Shown: positions 1 to 7,618 of the stretch, one piece after another
Numbering within the stretch: the stretch's first letter is position 1
Layout: each line of letters begins with the position of its first letter
Origin: JAAYLC01 sp964636665
Lineage (GTDB): Bacteria > Bacteroidota > Bacteroidia > Flavobacteriales > Flavobacteriaceae
Assembly: GCA_964636665.1 (NCBI GenBank)
Contig: CAZWVT010000011.1
Span: forward strand, 1 to 43,887
Reading direction: 5' to 3'
Length of the DNA stretch: 43,887 nt
Made by a program: the position numbers and the translations under genes
The notes under the pieces: model-generated
What the model saw: only the letters and a program-made list of their open reading frames with translations
What the model was told of the DNA's origin: nothing
The model's database searches: none

Positions 1-2
1 TC

Positions 3-905
3 GTTGCAAGTCTTACCCTAGTTTCTTGCAAAGATTCCTCAAAATCACAGCACGCAGCATCAGAAAATACTGTGGAAATTACCCATTCTTTAGGAAAAAC
101 TCATGTTCCTTTAAATCCGGAGCGTATTGTGGCTTTGGATTTTGCCACGATTGAAAATCTAAATCAAATCGGCGTAAGTATTATCGGTATGCCCAAACTT
201 GCCGTTCCTGCACATTTAAAGGATTTTGAGTCTAATGATGAAATTACAAATGTGGGCAGTTTGGTAGAAGTAAATCTTGAATTAATCAATGAATTACAAC
301 CCGATTTGATTATTATCGGCGGTCGTTTAATAGATTCTTATAATTCACTTTCCAGAATCGCACCGACCATAATTACCAATTTTGACACATCAGACCCGGT
401 AGGAGCTTTACGCAAAGATTTGGAAAATTTGGGTGAAATATTCGATAAAGAAGGTGAATACGGAGACCTGCTTATGGAATTAGAGCATAAAATAGACGAA
501 GCTCAAAAAACCATTCAAGATTCCGATAAAAAAGCACTCGTGGTTTTACACAATCGCGGCAGATTCAGTGCCTACGGAAGCGGTTCGCGTTTTGGAATAA
601 TTCACGACGTATTAGGCGTTCAGGAAGCGGCTGAAGGATTGGACACGCATTTGCACGGCACGCGCGCATCGAGTGAGTTTATAAAAGAAACCAATCCCGA
701 CATTCTCTTTGTCGTGGACAGAAGTGCGGCCATCGGTGAGCAAGCAATTGATGTCGAAATAATTGAAAATGAACTGATTCAAAGGACAAATGCTTATCAA
801 AACGGGAAAATTATTTATCTCAATAGCGAGGCGTGGTATCTGTCAGGAACCGGCGGAATCGAATCGATTAATATGATGGTCGATGAAATTTGGGCAGCTT
901 ATTAG
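3..905 (+). CDS. Siderophore-type ABC transporter substrate-binding lipoprotein (5' partial)
   Basis: The gene runs in from before the window. The first in-frame codons encode the end of a lipoprotein signal peptide with lipobox LVSC (Cys codon at 27-29), so the GTG at 72 is not the start. The mature protein resembles the FecB/FatB/CeuE periplasmic-binding family: an ERIVALDFATIENL-type opening, a helix-rich linker in the middle, and a second lobe containing FGIIHDVLG and NPDILFVVDR. Such proteins bind ferric siderophores or haem and pass them to an inner-membrane ABC permease; as a lipoprotein it would sit anchored in a membrane facing the periplasm. No permease or ATPase follows, because the next genes are convergent, so partners would lie upstream of the window. 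It ends at a strong hairpin terminator. Family is fairly sure; ligand is unknown. Confidence 0.85.
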   Translation, partial: VASLTLVSCKDSSKSQHAASENTVEITHSLGKTHVPLNPERIVALDFATIENLNQIGVSIIGMPKLAVPAHLKDFESNDEITNVGSLVEVNLELINELQPDLIIIGGRLIDSYNSLSRIAPTIITNFDTSDPVGALRKDLENLGEIFDKEGEYGDLLMELEHKIDEAQKTIQDSDKKALVVLHNRGRFSAYGSGSRFGIIHDVLGVQEAAEGLDTHLHGTRASSEFIKETNPDILFVVDRSAAIGEQAIDVEIIENELIQRTNAYQNGKIIYLNSEAWYLSGTGGIESINMMVDEIWAAY

Positions 906-906
906 T

Positions 907-952
907 CGTGAAGCGAAATGCGTGAAGCGACGCTTCCCGCTTCACGCGTTTT
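907..952 (+). terminator. Intrinsic terminator after the substrate-binding lipoprotein gene
   Basis: A perfect 10-bp stem (GCGTGAAGCG at 920-929, CGCTTCACGC at 938-947) with an 8-nt loop is flanked by AAA upstream and followed by TTTT at 949-952. The left arm is partly duplicated just upstream (CGTGAAGCGA at 907-916 and 921-930). It begins 15 nt after the stop codon. The DUF3037 gene converges on it and ends at 952, so it may also end that transcript. Confidence 0.8.
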
Positions 953-1335
953 CAAATCACTTGCTCCTTAAAGATTTTTTCAAGCGTTTCATCCAAATTA
1001 TCGGAAAATCCGTTGTGCGGACGCGATGTTTGCATTGAGGCACTGCGTTGTGCTGTCAGCCATCGGAAACGATCGGCTGTTTCCCATTTCGCTACCGGAC
1101 CTCCATCATGATTACCCGCACAAATTTTTTGAAAAGCCGCAATGTTTTTTTGAATTTCTTCTTCGTCAATTTCATTACAAAAAATAGAAACTTTTTCCAT
1201 ATCCAAATGAAATTTACATTTGAGATATCTCGCATTTTTGCAAAAAAGAATCACCCCGATATTGATAAATTCCTCGCGCTCAACTTTGGGTATCAATCTG
1301 ATTATCGCATATTCATAAAAGTGTTTTCCGGGCAT
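952..1335 (-). CDS. DUF3037 family protein
   Basis: A 127-residue protein opening with YEYAIIRLIPKVEREEFINIGVILFC, which matches the DUF3037 family (small cytoplasmic proteins of unknown function). There is no signal peptide or membrane segment. It starts 23 nt inside the 3' end of the upstream HipA-like kinase gene, so the two are almost certainly co-transcribed and probably translationally coupled. DUF3037 genes are commonly found next to HipA-like kinase genes, which suggests a kinase partner, substrate or antidote; that role is inference. The C-terminal part (about residues 85-127) is charged and less conserved-looking. Confidence in the family is good, in the function low. Confidence 0.8.
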   Translation of the reverse strand: MPGKHFYEYAIIRLIPKVEREEFINIGVILFCKNARYLKCKFHLDMEKVSIFCNEIDEEEIQKNIAAFQKICAGNHDGGPVAKWETADRFRWLTAQRSASMQTSRPHNGFSDNLDETLEKIFKEQVI

Positions 1336-2107
1336 TTTCTATCTCTTTTATGAAATTTACAGAATGTTCTTTTCTCAACACTAAAAAGTCGTAATATACT
1401 TTTCGGATTTCCTCAGGAGTTTGTCCGCTTTCTTCCCAAAGCAGCCAGTCATTAGGAATGAGGTTTGTAATTTCTCGCAAAACATCGTCAGAAAGTAATT
1501 GTTTCAGGTACTCGTCTATTGCTTCCATTTGCATGGCTTGCGGTAAAAACACGTGGTCTTTGATATAGGTGAAATTACTCAAAGCCGCTTTTTCCCAATT
1601 GTTCCAAGAATGATGAAAATAAAAGGAAGCACCGTGGTCAATCAGCCATAATTCTTTATTCCACCAGAGCATATTGGTGTTTTTGACAGTGCGGTCAATA
1701 TTTGTGATGTAGGCATCCAACCACAGAACTTTTGAAGCTAATTCACTGTCAATTTCAGTTGCGACAGGATCAAAAGTAAATGCTCCCGAAAGAAAATGAA
1801 GTGCCAAATTTAATCCTTTGCTGCCTTTGAGCAAGTCTTGAATCTCTTCGTCTCCTTCGCTGCGTCCGAATGCTTCGTCAAGATTGGCAAACACCAATTC
1901 CGGAACTTTAAAATTTAATCGTCGGGCAATTTCACTGCCCAACAATTCTGAAATCAACATTTTTACACCGTGTCCGGCACCTCGGAATTTCAGGACATAG
2001 TTAAAACCGTCATCTGCCTCTGCCAAAGCCGGCAAAGAACCACCTTCGCGCAACGGGCTGATGTATCTCATTACATTAACGGTACGCAATTGAAAATCAG
2101 TACTCAA
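1313..2107 (-). CDS. HipA-like kinase family protein
   Basis: A 264-residue protein of the compact HipA-like kinase type (HipA_2), shorter than classical HipA (about 440 residues). Visible kinase features, in order: an LPALAEADDG entry strand, a likely ATP-binding Lys in YVLKF (K40), a glycine-rich GAGHG segment (43-47), a catalytic loop NIDRTVKNTN (136-145, with D138 and N143), and a metal-binding IDHG (D157). All residues needed for phosphotransfer appear present. No HipB-type HTH antitoxin gene is adjacent; instead the DUF3037 gene overlaps the 3' end by 23 nt. The start is TTG at 2107, because an in-frame TAA lies 15 nt upstream; ATG at codon 13 is the alternative. A 15-bp palindrome lies 18 nt upstream. 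Substrate is unknown. Confidence 0.8.
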   Translation of the reverse strand: MSTDFQLRTVNVMRYISPLREGGSLPALAEADDGFNYVLKFRGAGHGVKMLISELLGSEIARRLNFKVPELVFANLDEAFGRSEGDEEIQDLLKGSKGLNLALHFLSGAFTFDPVATEIDSELASKVLWLDAYITNIDRTVKNTNMLWWNKELWLIDHGASFYFHHSWNNWEKAALSNFTYIKDHVFLPQAMQMEAIDEYLKQLLSDDVLREITNLIPNDWLLWEESGQTPEEIRKVYYDFLVLRKEHSVNFIKEIENARKTLL

Positions 2108-2124
2108 AGTTTTATTGTATTACA

Positions 2125-2139
2125 CAGTAATCATTACTG
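2125..2139. promoter_or_regulatory. 15-bp palindrome upstream of HipA-like/DUF3037 operon
   Basis: CAGTAAT and ATTACTG form perfect 7-bp arms around a single central base, 18 nt before the TTG start of the kinase gene. Position and symmetry suit a repressor operator. I see no convincing TAnnTTTG promoter next to it (only a weak TAGATTTT farther upstream on the minus strand), so the promoter is not resolved. Confidence 0.4.
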
Positions 2140-2255
2140 CCGGAAAAAAATCTAAAATAACAATAAATGGCTTGTTGGCGGTAATTTTGCTGAATTTAAT
2201 TTTTAGTGAGACGTGTTCCTAATTAAAAGTTGAAAACTTAAACTTTGAGATTCTC

Positions 2256-2289
2256 TAAATAGCGTTGACAATTAACCATTAGCTATTTA
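2256..2289 (-). terminator. Possible hairpin terminator after the E1 dehydrogenase gene
   Basis: Perfect 8-bp arms TAAATAGC (2256-2263) and GCTATTTA (2282-2289) enclose an 18-nt loop, starting 3 nt beyond the stop codon of the E1 gene. The stem is AT-rich and no clear T-run follows on the minus strand, so this is only a candidate. Confidence 0.3.
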
Positions 2290-2292
2290 TAG

Positions 2293-4707
2293 TTATCTCA
2301 GTTTAGGAAAACGCTGTGGATTGCTTTCGTGCATAAGAGCGTAAACTTTTTCAAAGATATCTTCTGCGGACGGTTTGCTGAAATAATCTCCATCCGTGCC
2401 ATAAGCAGGACGATGTGGCTTGCCGGTTAAAGTTTGTGGTTCGCTGTCAAGATATCGGTATGCGCCTTGTTCTTCAATAATATGATTCAAAATATAAGCT
2501 GAAGCTCCGCCCGGTACATCTTCGTCTATTACGAGCAGACGGTTTGTTTTCTTAACGCTTTCGACAATCTGATGATTTATGTCTAAAGGGAGTAAAGATT
2601 GCACGTCGATGACTTCTGCATGAATGTCGAATTGTTCCAATTCTTGCGCTGTTTCCTCTACAATTCGGAGGGTGCTGCCGTAGCTTACAAGCGTAATATC
2701 ACTTCCTTCTTTAATTGTTTCTACCACACCGATCGGCGTTCGGAATTCTCCGATATTCGTTGGCAACTTTTCTTTTAAACGATATCCGTTTAAGCATTCG
2801 ATTATCAGTCCGGGTTCATCGCTTTCAAGAAGTGTATTGTAAAAACCGGCTGCTTTTGTCATATTCCTTGGTACAAGGACATACATTCCTCTCAGCAGGT
2901 GGATAATACCTCCCATTTGAGAACCGCTGTGCCAAATTCCTTCAAGTCTGTGACCGCGGGTTCTGACAATTAAAGGCGCTTTTTGTTTGCCGTTTGTCCG
3001 GTAACGTGTGGTTACCAAATCATCACTCATAATTTGCAATGCATAGAGGATGTAATCCAAATATTGAATTTCGGCAATGGGACGCAATCCTCGGAGTGCC
3101 ATTCCAATTCCTTGTCCTAAAATGGTCGCTTCTCGAATACCGGCGTCAGCCACACGCAGTTCGCCATATTTTTCTTGAAGTCCTTCCAATCCTTGGTTAA
3201 CATCTCCAATGGTTCCGGAATCTTCACCGAATATCAAGGTTTCGGCTTTGTTTTTTAATATATAGTCAAAATTGTCGCGAAGAATGATACGCCCGTCAAC
3301 ATCTTCTGAATCTTCGGCATAAGTCGGAAGTATTTCTTTGATGGTTTTTGCATTCTCTTCGGCTTCTGAATAGAGATGCGCACTGTACTTGGGTTGAATT
3401 TTTTTGAAATAGTCATCAATCCAATTTTCAAGTGCTTGTTTTTCTGTGCTATTTTCTTGAATTACATATCGCAATGCTTTTCTTGCAGTAGAAATAATGG
3501 TCTTGCGGATAGGTTCCTTTTCAGCTTTTAGTGAGCTTGTAAGTTCCTGAATAGCAGTTTTGTCACTGCTAACTTTTATCAGCGCTTCTAATAATTTTAT
3601 TACCTCATCTCTTTCTTTTTTCTGTGGGTTTAAAAAGGCATTCCAAGCTGCATTTTTTCCTTCGCGTACTTCTTTTTTAATTTGAGATTCGAGTTCTTTT
3701 AGTTCTTCTTCGGTAGCAATTTCAGCAGCAATCATCCATTCACGCATTCTGGCGTTACAATCGTGCAGTTTTTCCCACTCCAATCGCTCTTTGCTTTTAT
3801 AACGCTCGTGCGAACCACTGGTACTGTGTCCTTGTGGTTGTGTAAGTTGTTTGACATGAATTAATACAGGAATGTGTTCCTCGCGTGCAATTTTTTCTGC
3901 ACGTTCATAAGCTTCGATTAATTCGGGATAATCCCAACCATTGACTATAATAATCTCATAACCTTCTTCTTTTTCATTGCGTTGAAAACCTTTTAATATT
4001 TCCGAGATATTTTCTTTGGTAGTTTGATGGCGCGCATGTACAGAAATTCCATATTCATCATCCCAGATGCTCATCACCATAGGCACTTGAAGCACACCCG
4101 CAGCATTGATGGTTTCCCAAAAAAGACCTTCACTCGTACTTGCATTTCCAATAGTTCCCCACGCAATTTCATTTCCATCGGTAGAAAATTGGGATTTATT
4201 TTCGATGTTCGTCAAATTTCGATATATTTTTGAAGCCTGTGCCAATCCTAATAATCGCGGCATCTGACCGGCAGTAGGAGAGATGTCGGAGCTGCTGTTT
4301 TTTAATTGCGAAAGATTTTTCCAACTACCGTCTTCATTCAACGTATGTGTGGCAAAATGTCCGCCCATTTGTCTTCCGCCACTCATCGGGTCGGATTCAA
4401 TATCCGTATGTGCGTAAAGTCCTGCAAAGAATTGCTCGATAGTGAGCTGCCCGATGGCCATCATAAAAGTTTGATCGCGGTAATATCCGCTTCTCCAATC
4501 GCCGTTTTTGAATGCTTTTGCCCAAGCCAGTTGAGGAACTTCTTTTCCGTCTCCAAAAATTCCAAATTTGGCTTTTCCGGTAAGTACTTCACGACGTCCG
4601 AGAAGGCTGCATTCACGACTTGTTACTGCAATGGTATAATCTTTTAAAACCTTTTCTTTAAAATCTTTAAAAGAGATGTCGGTATTGGTAGTCTCACTTG
4701 TCTGCAT
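2293..4707 (-). CDS. Fused alpha/beta E1 component of a 2-oxoacid dehydrogenase
   Basis: An 804-residue fusion of E1-alpha (about residues 1-400) and E1-beta (about 460-804), as in Bacteroidota branched-chain or related 2-oxoacid dehydrogenases. It would decarboxylate a 2-oxoacid with thiamine diphosphate and transfer the acyl group to E2 lipoyl. The alpha half has RQMGGHF and the cofactor region around 183-222. There the usual GDG...NN motif reads GNA (187-189) and DD (216-217), so Asp and Asn are exchanged. The beta half has EDSGTIGDVNQGLEGL, a GIREATILGQGIGMA segment and the C-terminal transketolase-type domain with DVPGGASAYI. No E2 or E3 gene is near, so it must use partners encoded elsewhere. 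It has its own promoter just upstream. Substrate (branched-chain versus pyruvate-like) cannot be told from the sequence. Confidence 0.88.
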   Translation of the reverse strand: MQTSETTNTDISFKDFKEKVLKDYTIAVTSRECSLLGRREVLTGKAKFGIFGDGKEVPQLAWAKAFKNGDWRSGYYRDQTFMMAIGQLTIEQFFAGLYAHTDIESDPMSGGRQMGGHFATHTLNEDGSWKNLSQLKNSSSDISPTAGQMPRLLGLAQASKIYRNLTNIENKSQFSTDGNEIAWGTIGNASTSEGLFWETINAAGVLQVPMVMSIWDDEYGISVHARHQTTKENISEILKGFQRNEKEEGYEIIIVNGWDYPELIEAYERAEKIAREEHIPVLIHVKQLTQPQGHSTSGSHERYKSKERLEWEKLHDCNARMREWMIAAEIATEEELKELESQIKKEVREGKNAAWNAFLNPQKKERDEVIKLLEALIKVSSDKTAIQELTSSLKAEKEPIRKTIISTARKALRYVIQENSTEKQALENWIDDYFKKIQPKYSAHLYSEAEENAKTIKEILPTYAEDSEDVDGRIILRDNFDYILKNKAETLIFGEDSGTIGDVNQGLEGLQEKYGELRVADAGIREATILGQGIGMALRGLRPIAEIQYLDYILYALQIMSDDLVTTRYRTNGKQKAPLIVRTRGHRLEGIWHSGSQMGGIIHLLRGMYVLVPRNMTKAAGFYNTLLESDEPGLIIECLNGYRLKEKLPTNIGEFRTPIGVVETIKEGSDITLVSYGSTLRIVEETAQELEQFDIHAEVIDVQSLLPLDINHQIVESVKKTNRLLVIDEDVPGGASAYILNHIIEEQGAYRYLDSEPQTLTGKPHRPAYGTDGDYFSKPSAEDIFEKVYALMHESNPQRFPKLR

Positions 4708-4730
4708 TCTTTGTATTTTTTACGTAGTTG

Positions 4731-4761
4731 CAAAAGTAGTTAAAATGAATCTTTATTTCAA
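4731..4761 (-). promoter_or_regulatory. Bacteroidota-type promoter for the E1 dehydrogenase gene
   Basis: On the minus strand TACTTTTG (4731-4738) matches the -7 consensus TAnnTTTG exactly, with TTG (4759-4761) 20 nt upstream as the -33 element. Predicted transcription start is near 4724, giving a leader of about 17 nt before the ATG at 4707. Confidence 0.7.
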
Positions 4762-4810
4762 CACCTAATTTATCATCTCCACAGATTCTCATTCTATGAG
4801 GTTATTTAGT

Positions 4811-7618
4811 TTAATACCATCTTCGACTGAAAAGTCTGAATAAAGTATCCGGATTTAAGGTGACAATAAATCGAATTCGCTGTTCGTAATTAGGCATTCC
4901 GGGTTCAAAACCCAAAGTAGAATACATCGGAAAAAACACTTCAAAATAATCGGCAACCAATGACAAACGGATGCCGGAATCAAAAACTGCTTTTGTTCCT
5001 TTGTGATGATTTGAAACCAAAGCCGCATCGCCATAAACAAATATCCATCGCCAAATATTGGTACTCGCATTGATGGAAGTTATCCACTTGTCGGCAAAAC
5101 CCGGATCGATTTTGGATTTGAAACCGCCTTCTGCCATAATTAACTGCTGACTGAAAAGTCCTTGGGTTTCACTGCGACCATAATACTTGTGGTCAAACAT
5201 ATAATCACTTGGACGATCGAGTGCAAAACTGAAAAAATGATCGTTTTGACGCGAATCGTTAAACAAAAACACTCCGGAAAACAACCTTAAATCTATCTGC
5301 CTGTTACTGAGAAACAATTTCCGATATTCTAATTGCAGAGAAAGTTTGCTGAATTTTGAAGAGATTTGATAATCTACAACTGTACGAAAATAATCTATGA
5401 GGTTTTGGTCGGAATAGACGTATTGAAAGTTGAACACATCGTAATTTGGATTTTGCTCGTTTTCATTTTGGTCTCTATGAACGCTTACCGTACGTAAATT
5501 GATGTATTGACGTTCGTTTAACCTCAAATTATTTGGACGAAAAGTGAAAGTGATAAACGGAGAATAACGGCGGTAAAACCGATTGTAATCGTAAGAAAAA
5601 TACCTGCCGGAAAATCCATAGCGGATTGAAAACAGTTTTCCGTCTTCTTTTGGATAGTGTTTATAACTTACAGAACCGCCACCGACAATGGTTTCTGAGC
5701 GAAGTCCGTATAAAGGCGAAATGGAATACTCTAAATTTTTGTTTAAAAGTGTTTTGTTATGCGCATCGATTCCAAGGGAAATGCCGTCGTATAAATTGTA
5801 TTCAAAAATAGGAATAAAATAAAGCTGATTGTAATGCGGATTTTCCACATCGCGAAACAATCGGAATTGAATGGGTTTGTTTAACAATCCGTTGATAACT
5901 TTAGAATTATTCCGTTGATTTACTTCCGGGATAATCCCGTTGTAATTTACGGCAACACGGGTAATGTTTTTAGCCGGAAGGATCACAGAAATACTGTCGC
6001 GAAACGGCTGGGTCCAAGTTTTATAAACTACTTCGTCTTTGTTTAAACCATATACCGAAACGGGAAGTTCTTGTTCGTTTTTATTGCGAATGATAATTTT
6101 AATAGAATCCTTTTGTCGGTTAACATTGAGAATGTCGAAATCGATACTGTTTTTAGATTTTGCGTAACTGTTGGTAAACCAGCTTATTTCTTTAGTGGTT
6201 CTTTTTGATAAATACAGTTCAAAATCCGGCGTGCTGACAAGTTGCAATTTTTTTTGCTCATAAAAATCGCTGATAGCATCTTGCAGCAGATATTTTCCCA
6301 TATAATCTTCAAGATATTTTAATCCCGAAGCTCCGTAATAAGCATTTGCAATGTTGACGTTGTATTTAATTAACGAATCTCTTTCAGTAGTCAATGCTTG
6401 ATTCAGATGCTGCCGGGCAATGTTCATATAGAGAAACTGATATTGGTCGTTGAATTCCATTTTGGACGCTTCCGACCATTGTAAAACCCACCAATCACTA
6501 AAACTGCCACCGAGCTTCATGTCCGGATAAAAAGTATCTACATAATTCATCATCAGATAAATATGAAGGGCATCTTGAAGCCAATAATCTTTACGCGGAT
6601 TAAAAACCAAACTGTTGTTTAAATATTGTCTGCTAATGGTTTTGAGCATTGCCATATCGTACTCAAATCCGTCAGGAAACGGACTGATAAAACTGGGCAA
6701 TAAATTTAATCCATAGACCGGTTGACGACGATATTCCGGATCGCTGACAACCATTCTTTCATGAGGGTAAGTGCCTAAATTGTCATTGAGAAACGAAATA
6801 ATTCTTTCGATAAATACCGCTCGCAAAGGCGGAGATAATCTGGGATTGTAGATGTTTGTGACCAGCGTGAGATTATCGGTAATTACAGTTTTAAAAGTAT
6901 TTTTTGACTCGATATACAAGGAGACATCCAAACGATTTTTGCCCGATAAATGGATTTCGTTTGTACTTTCTGTATTTGAAAGCGAAATTACATCCAAATC
7001 GGAAGTGACGGAATGGGAGAGCGGCGTGGTTATTTTTAAATCAAAATCTGTGGGAAGAATGTAATAATCATCGATGTTTTTATTGGAATAGGTTTGCCAT
7101 CCGTTTTGATATATGGCGGGAAGGATTATCCAATGTTTTAAAAAATATTCTTTATCGCGAGTAACTCCAAAACGTGTAAATTTTGCTTCGGGGACTTTAA
7201 TATTATAATCAATTTTAAGCTGAATATTTTCGCCTGAAGCTAATGGTTCAGATAAGGCAATTCTCATAATATCTGCTTCTTCCGGACGATTCCAAGATAA
7301 TTCAGAAATACCGTCACTAACAGATAAAACAGTCGTTCGTCCGCGTACTTCATCTTTCTCAAAATGGAATCCGAGCGTGAAATTTTCTGCAAAACGTTTG
7401 GCTAAAGGCGTGGTTTTGGACGAAAAACTGTGATTCCAATCAAAAAAATAAATTTCGTTTAAAATCGTATCGCTTTGATTGTGAAAAATCAATGTTTGTT
7501 GAACATTTATAATGTCGTTTTCGATATCTAAATTTGCATCAATAGTTACTTTATTTTGTGCTGAAAATTGACAGACAAAAAGCAAAAAAAGGATATTTAG
7601 AAATCGACTTGTACTCAA
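4811..7618 (-). CDS. M1-peptidase-like protein lacking catalytic residues, with outer-membrane-barrel-like C-terminus
   Basis: A 935-residue exported protein: signal peptide at 1-20 (ends FSAQ), an N-terminal M1 aminopeptidase-like beta domain (about 22-250), a gluzincin-like helical domain (about 260-480), a linker, and a C-terminal third (about 600-935) rich in alternating aromatic strands and ending LFRLFSRRWY, which looks like an outer-membrane beta-barrel. The zinc site is not recognisable: where M1 enzymes have HExxH the aligned segment reads TISRQ (327-331), and the downstream WLNEG motif reads WLQDA (346-350). It is therefore probably not a peptidase but a membrane-anchored binding or scaffold protein. 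The start codon overlaps the stop of the upstream nuclease gene by 4 nt, indicating translational coupling. The fold assignment is from motif alignment by eye; the barrel is inferred. Confidence 0.75.
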   Translation of the reverse strand: MSTSRFLNILFLLFVCQFSAQNKVTIDANLDIENDIINVQQTLIFHNQSDTILNEIYFFDWNHSFSSKTTPLAKRFAENFTLGFHFEKDEVRGRTTVLSVSDGISELSWNRPEEADIMRIALSEPLASGENIQLKIDYNIKVPEAKFTRFGVTRDKEYFLKHWIILPAIYQNGWQTYSNKNIDDYYILPTDFDLKITTPLSHSVTSDLDVISLSNTESTNEIHLSGKNRLDVSLYIESKNTFKTVITDNLTLVTNIYNPRLSPPLRAVFIERIISFLNDNLGTYPHERMVVSDPEYRRQPVYGLNLLPSFISPFPDGFEYDMAMLKTISRQYLNNSLVFNPRKDYWLQDALHIYLMMNYVDTFYPDMKLGGSFSDWWVLQWSEASKMEFNDQYQFLYMNIARQHLNQALTTERDSLIKYNVNIANAYYGASGLKYLEDYMGKYLLQDAISDFYEQKKLQLVSTPDFELYLSKRTTKEISWFTNSYAKSKNSIDFDILNVNRQKDSIKIIIRNKNEQELPVSVYGLNKDEVVYKTWTQPFRDSISVILPAKNITRVAVNYNGIIPEVNQRNNSKVINGLLNKPIQFRLFRDVENPHYNQLYFIPIFEYNLYDGISLGIDAHNKTLLNKNLEYSISPLYGLRSETIVGGGSVSYKHYPKEDGKLFSIRYGFSGRYFSYDYNRFYRRYSPFITFTFRPNNLRLNERQYINLRTVSVHRDQNENEQNPNYDVFNFQYVYSDQNLIDYFRTVVDYQISSKFSKLSLQLEYRKLFLSNRQIDLRLFSGVFLFNDSRQNDHFFSFALDRPSDYMFDHKYYGRSETQGLFSQQLIMAEGGFKSKIDPGFADKWITSINASTNIWRWIFVYGDAALVSNHHKGTKAVFDSGIRLSLVADYFEVFFPMYSTLGFEPGMPNYEQRIRFIVTLNPDTLFRLFSRRWY

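Noticed and set aside
1048..1353. Open frame of about 100 codons opposite the DUF3037 gene
   Set aside because: It is antisense to a recognisable gene and its translation has no domain-like features.
2227..2239. AAGTT-GAA-AACTT repeat in the gap between the E1 and HipA-like genes
   Set aside because: Only 5 bp and AT-rich; no link to a promoter or terminator.
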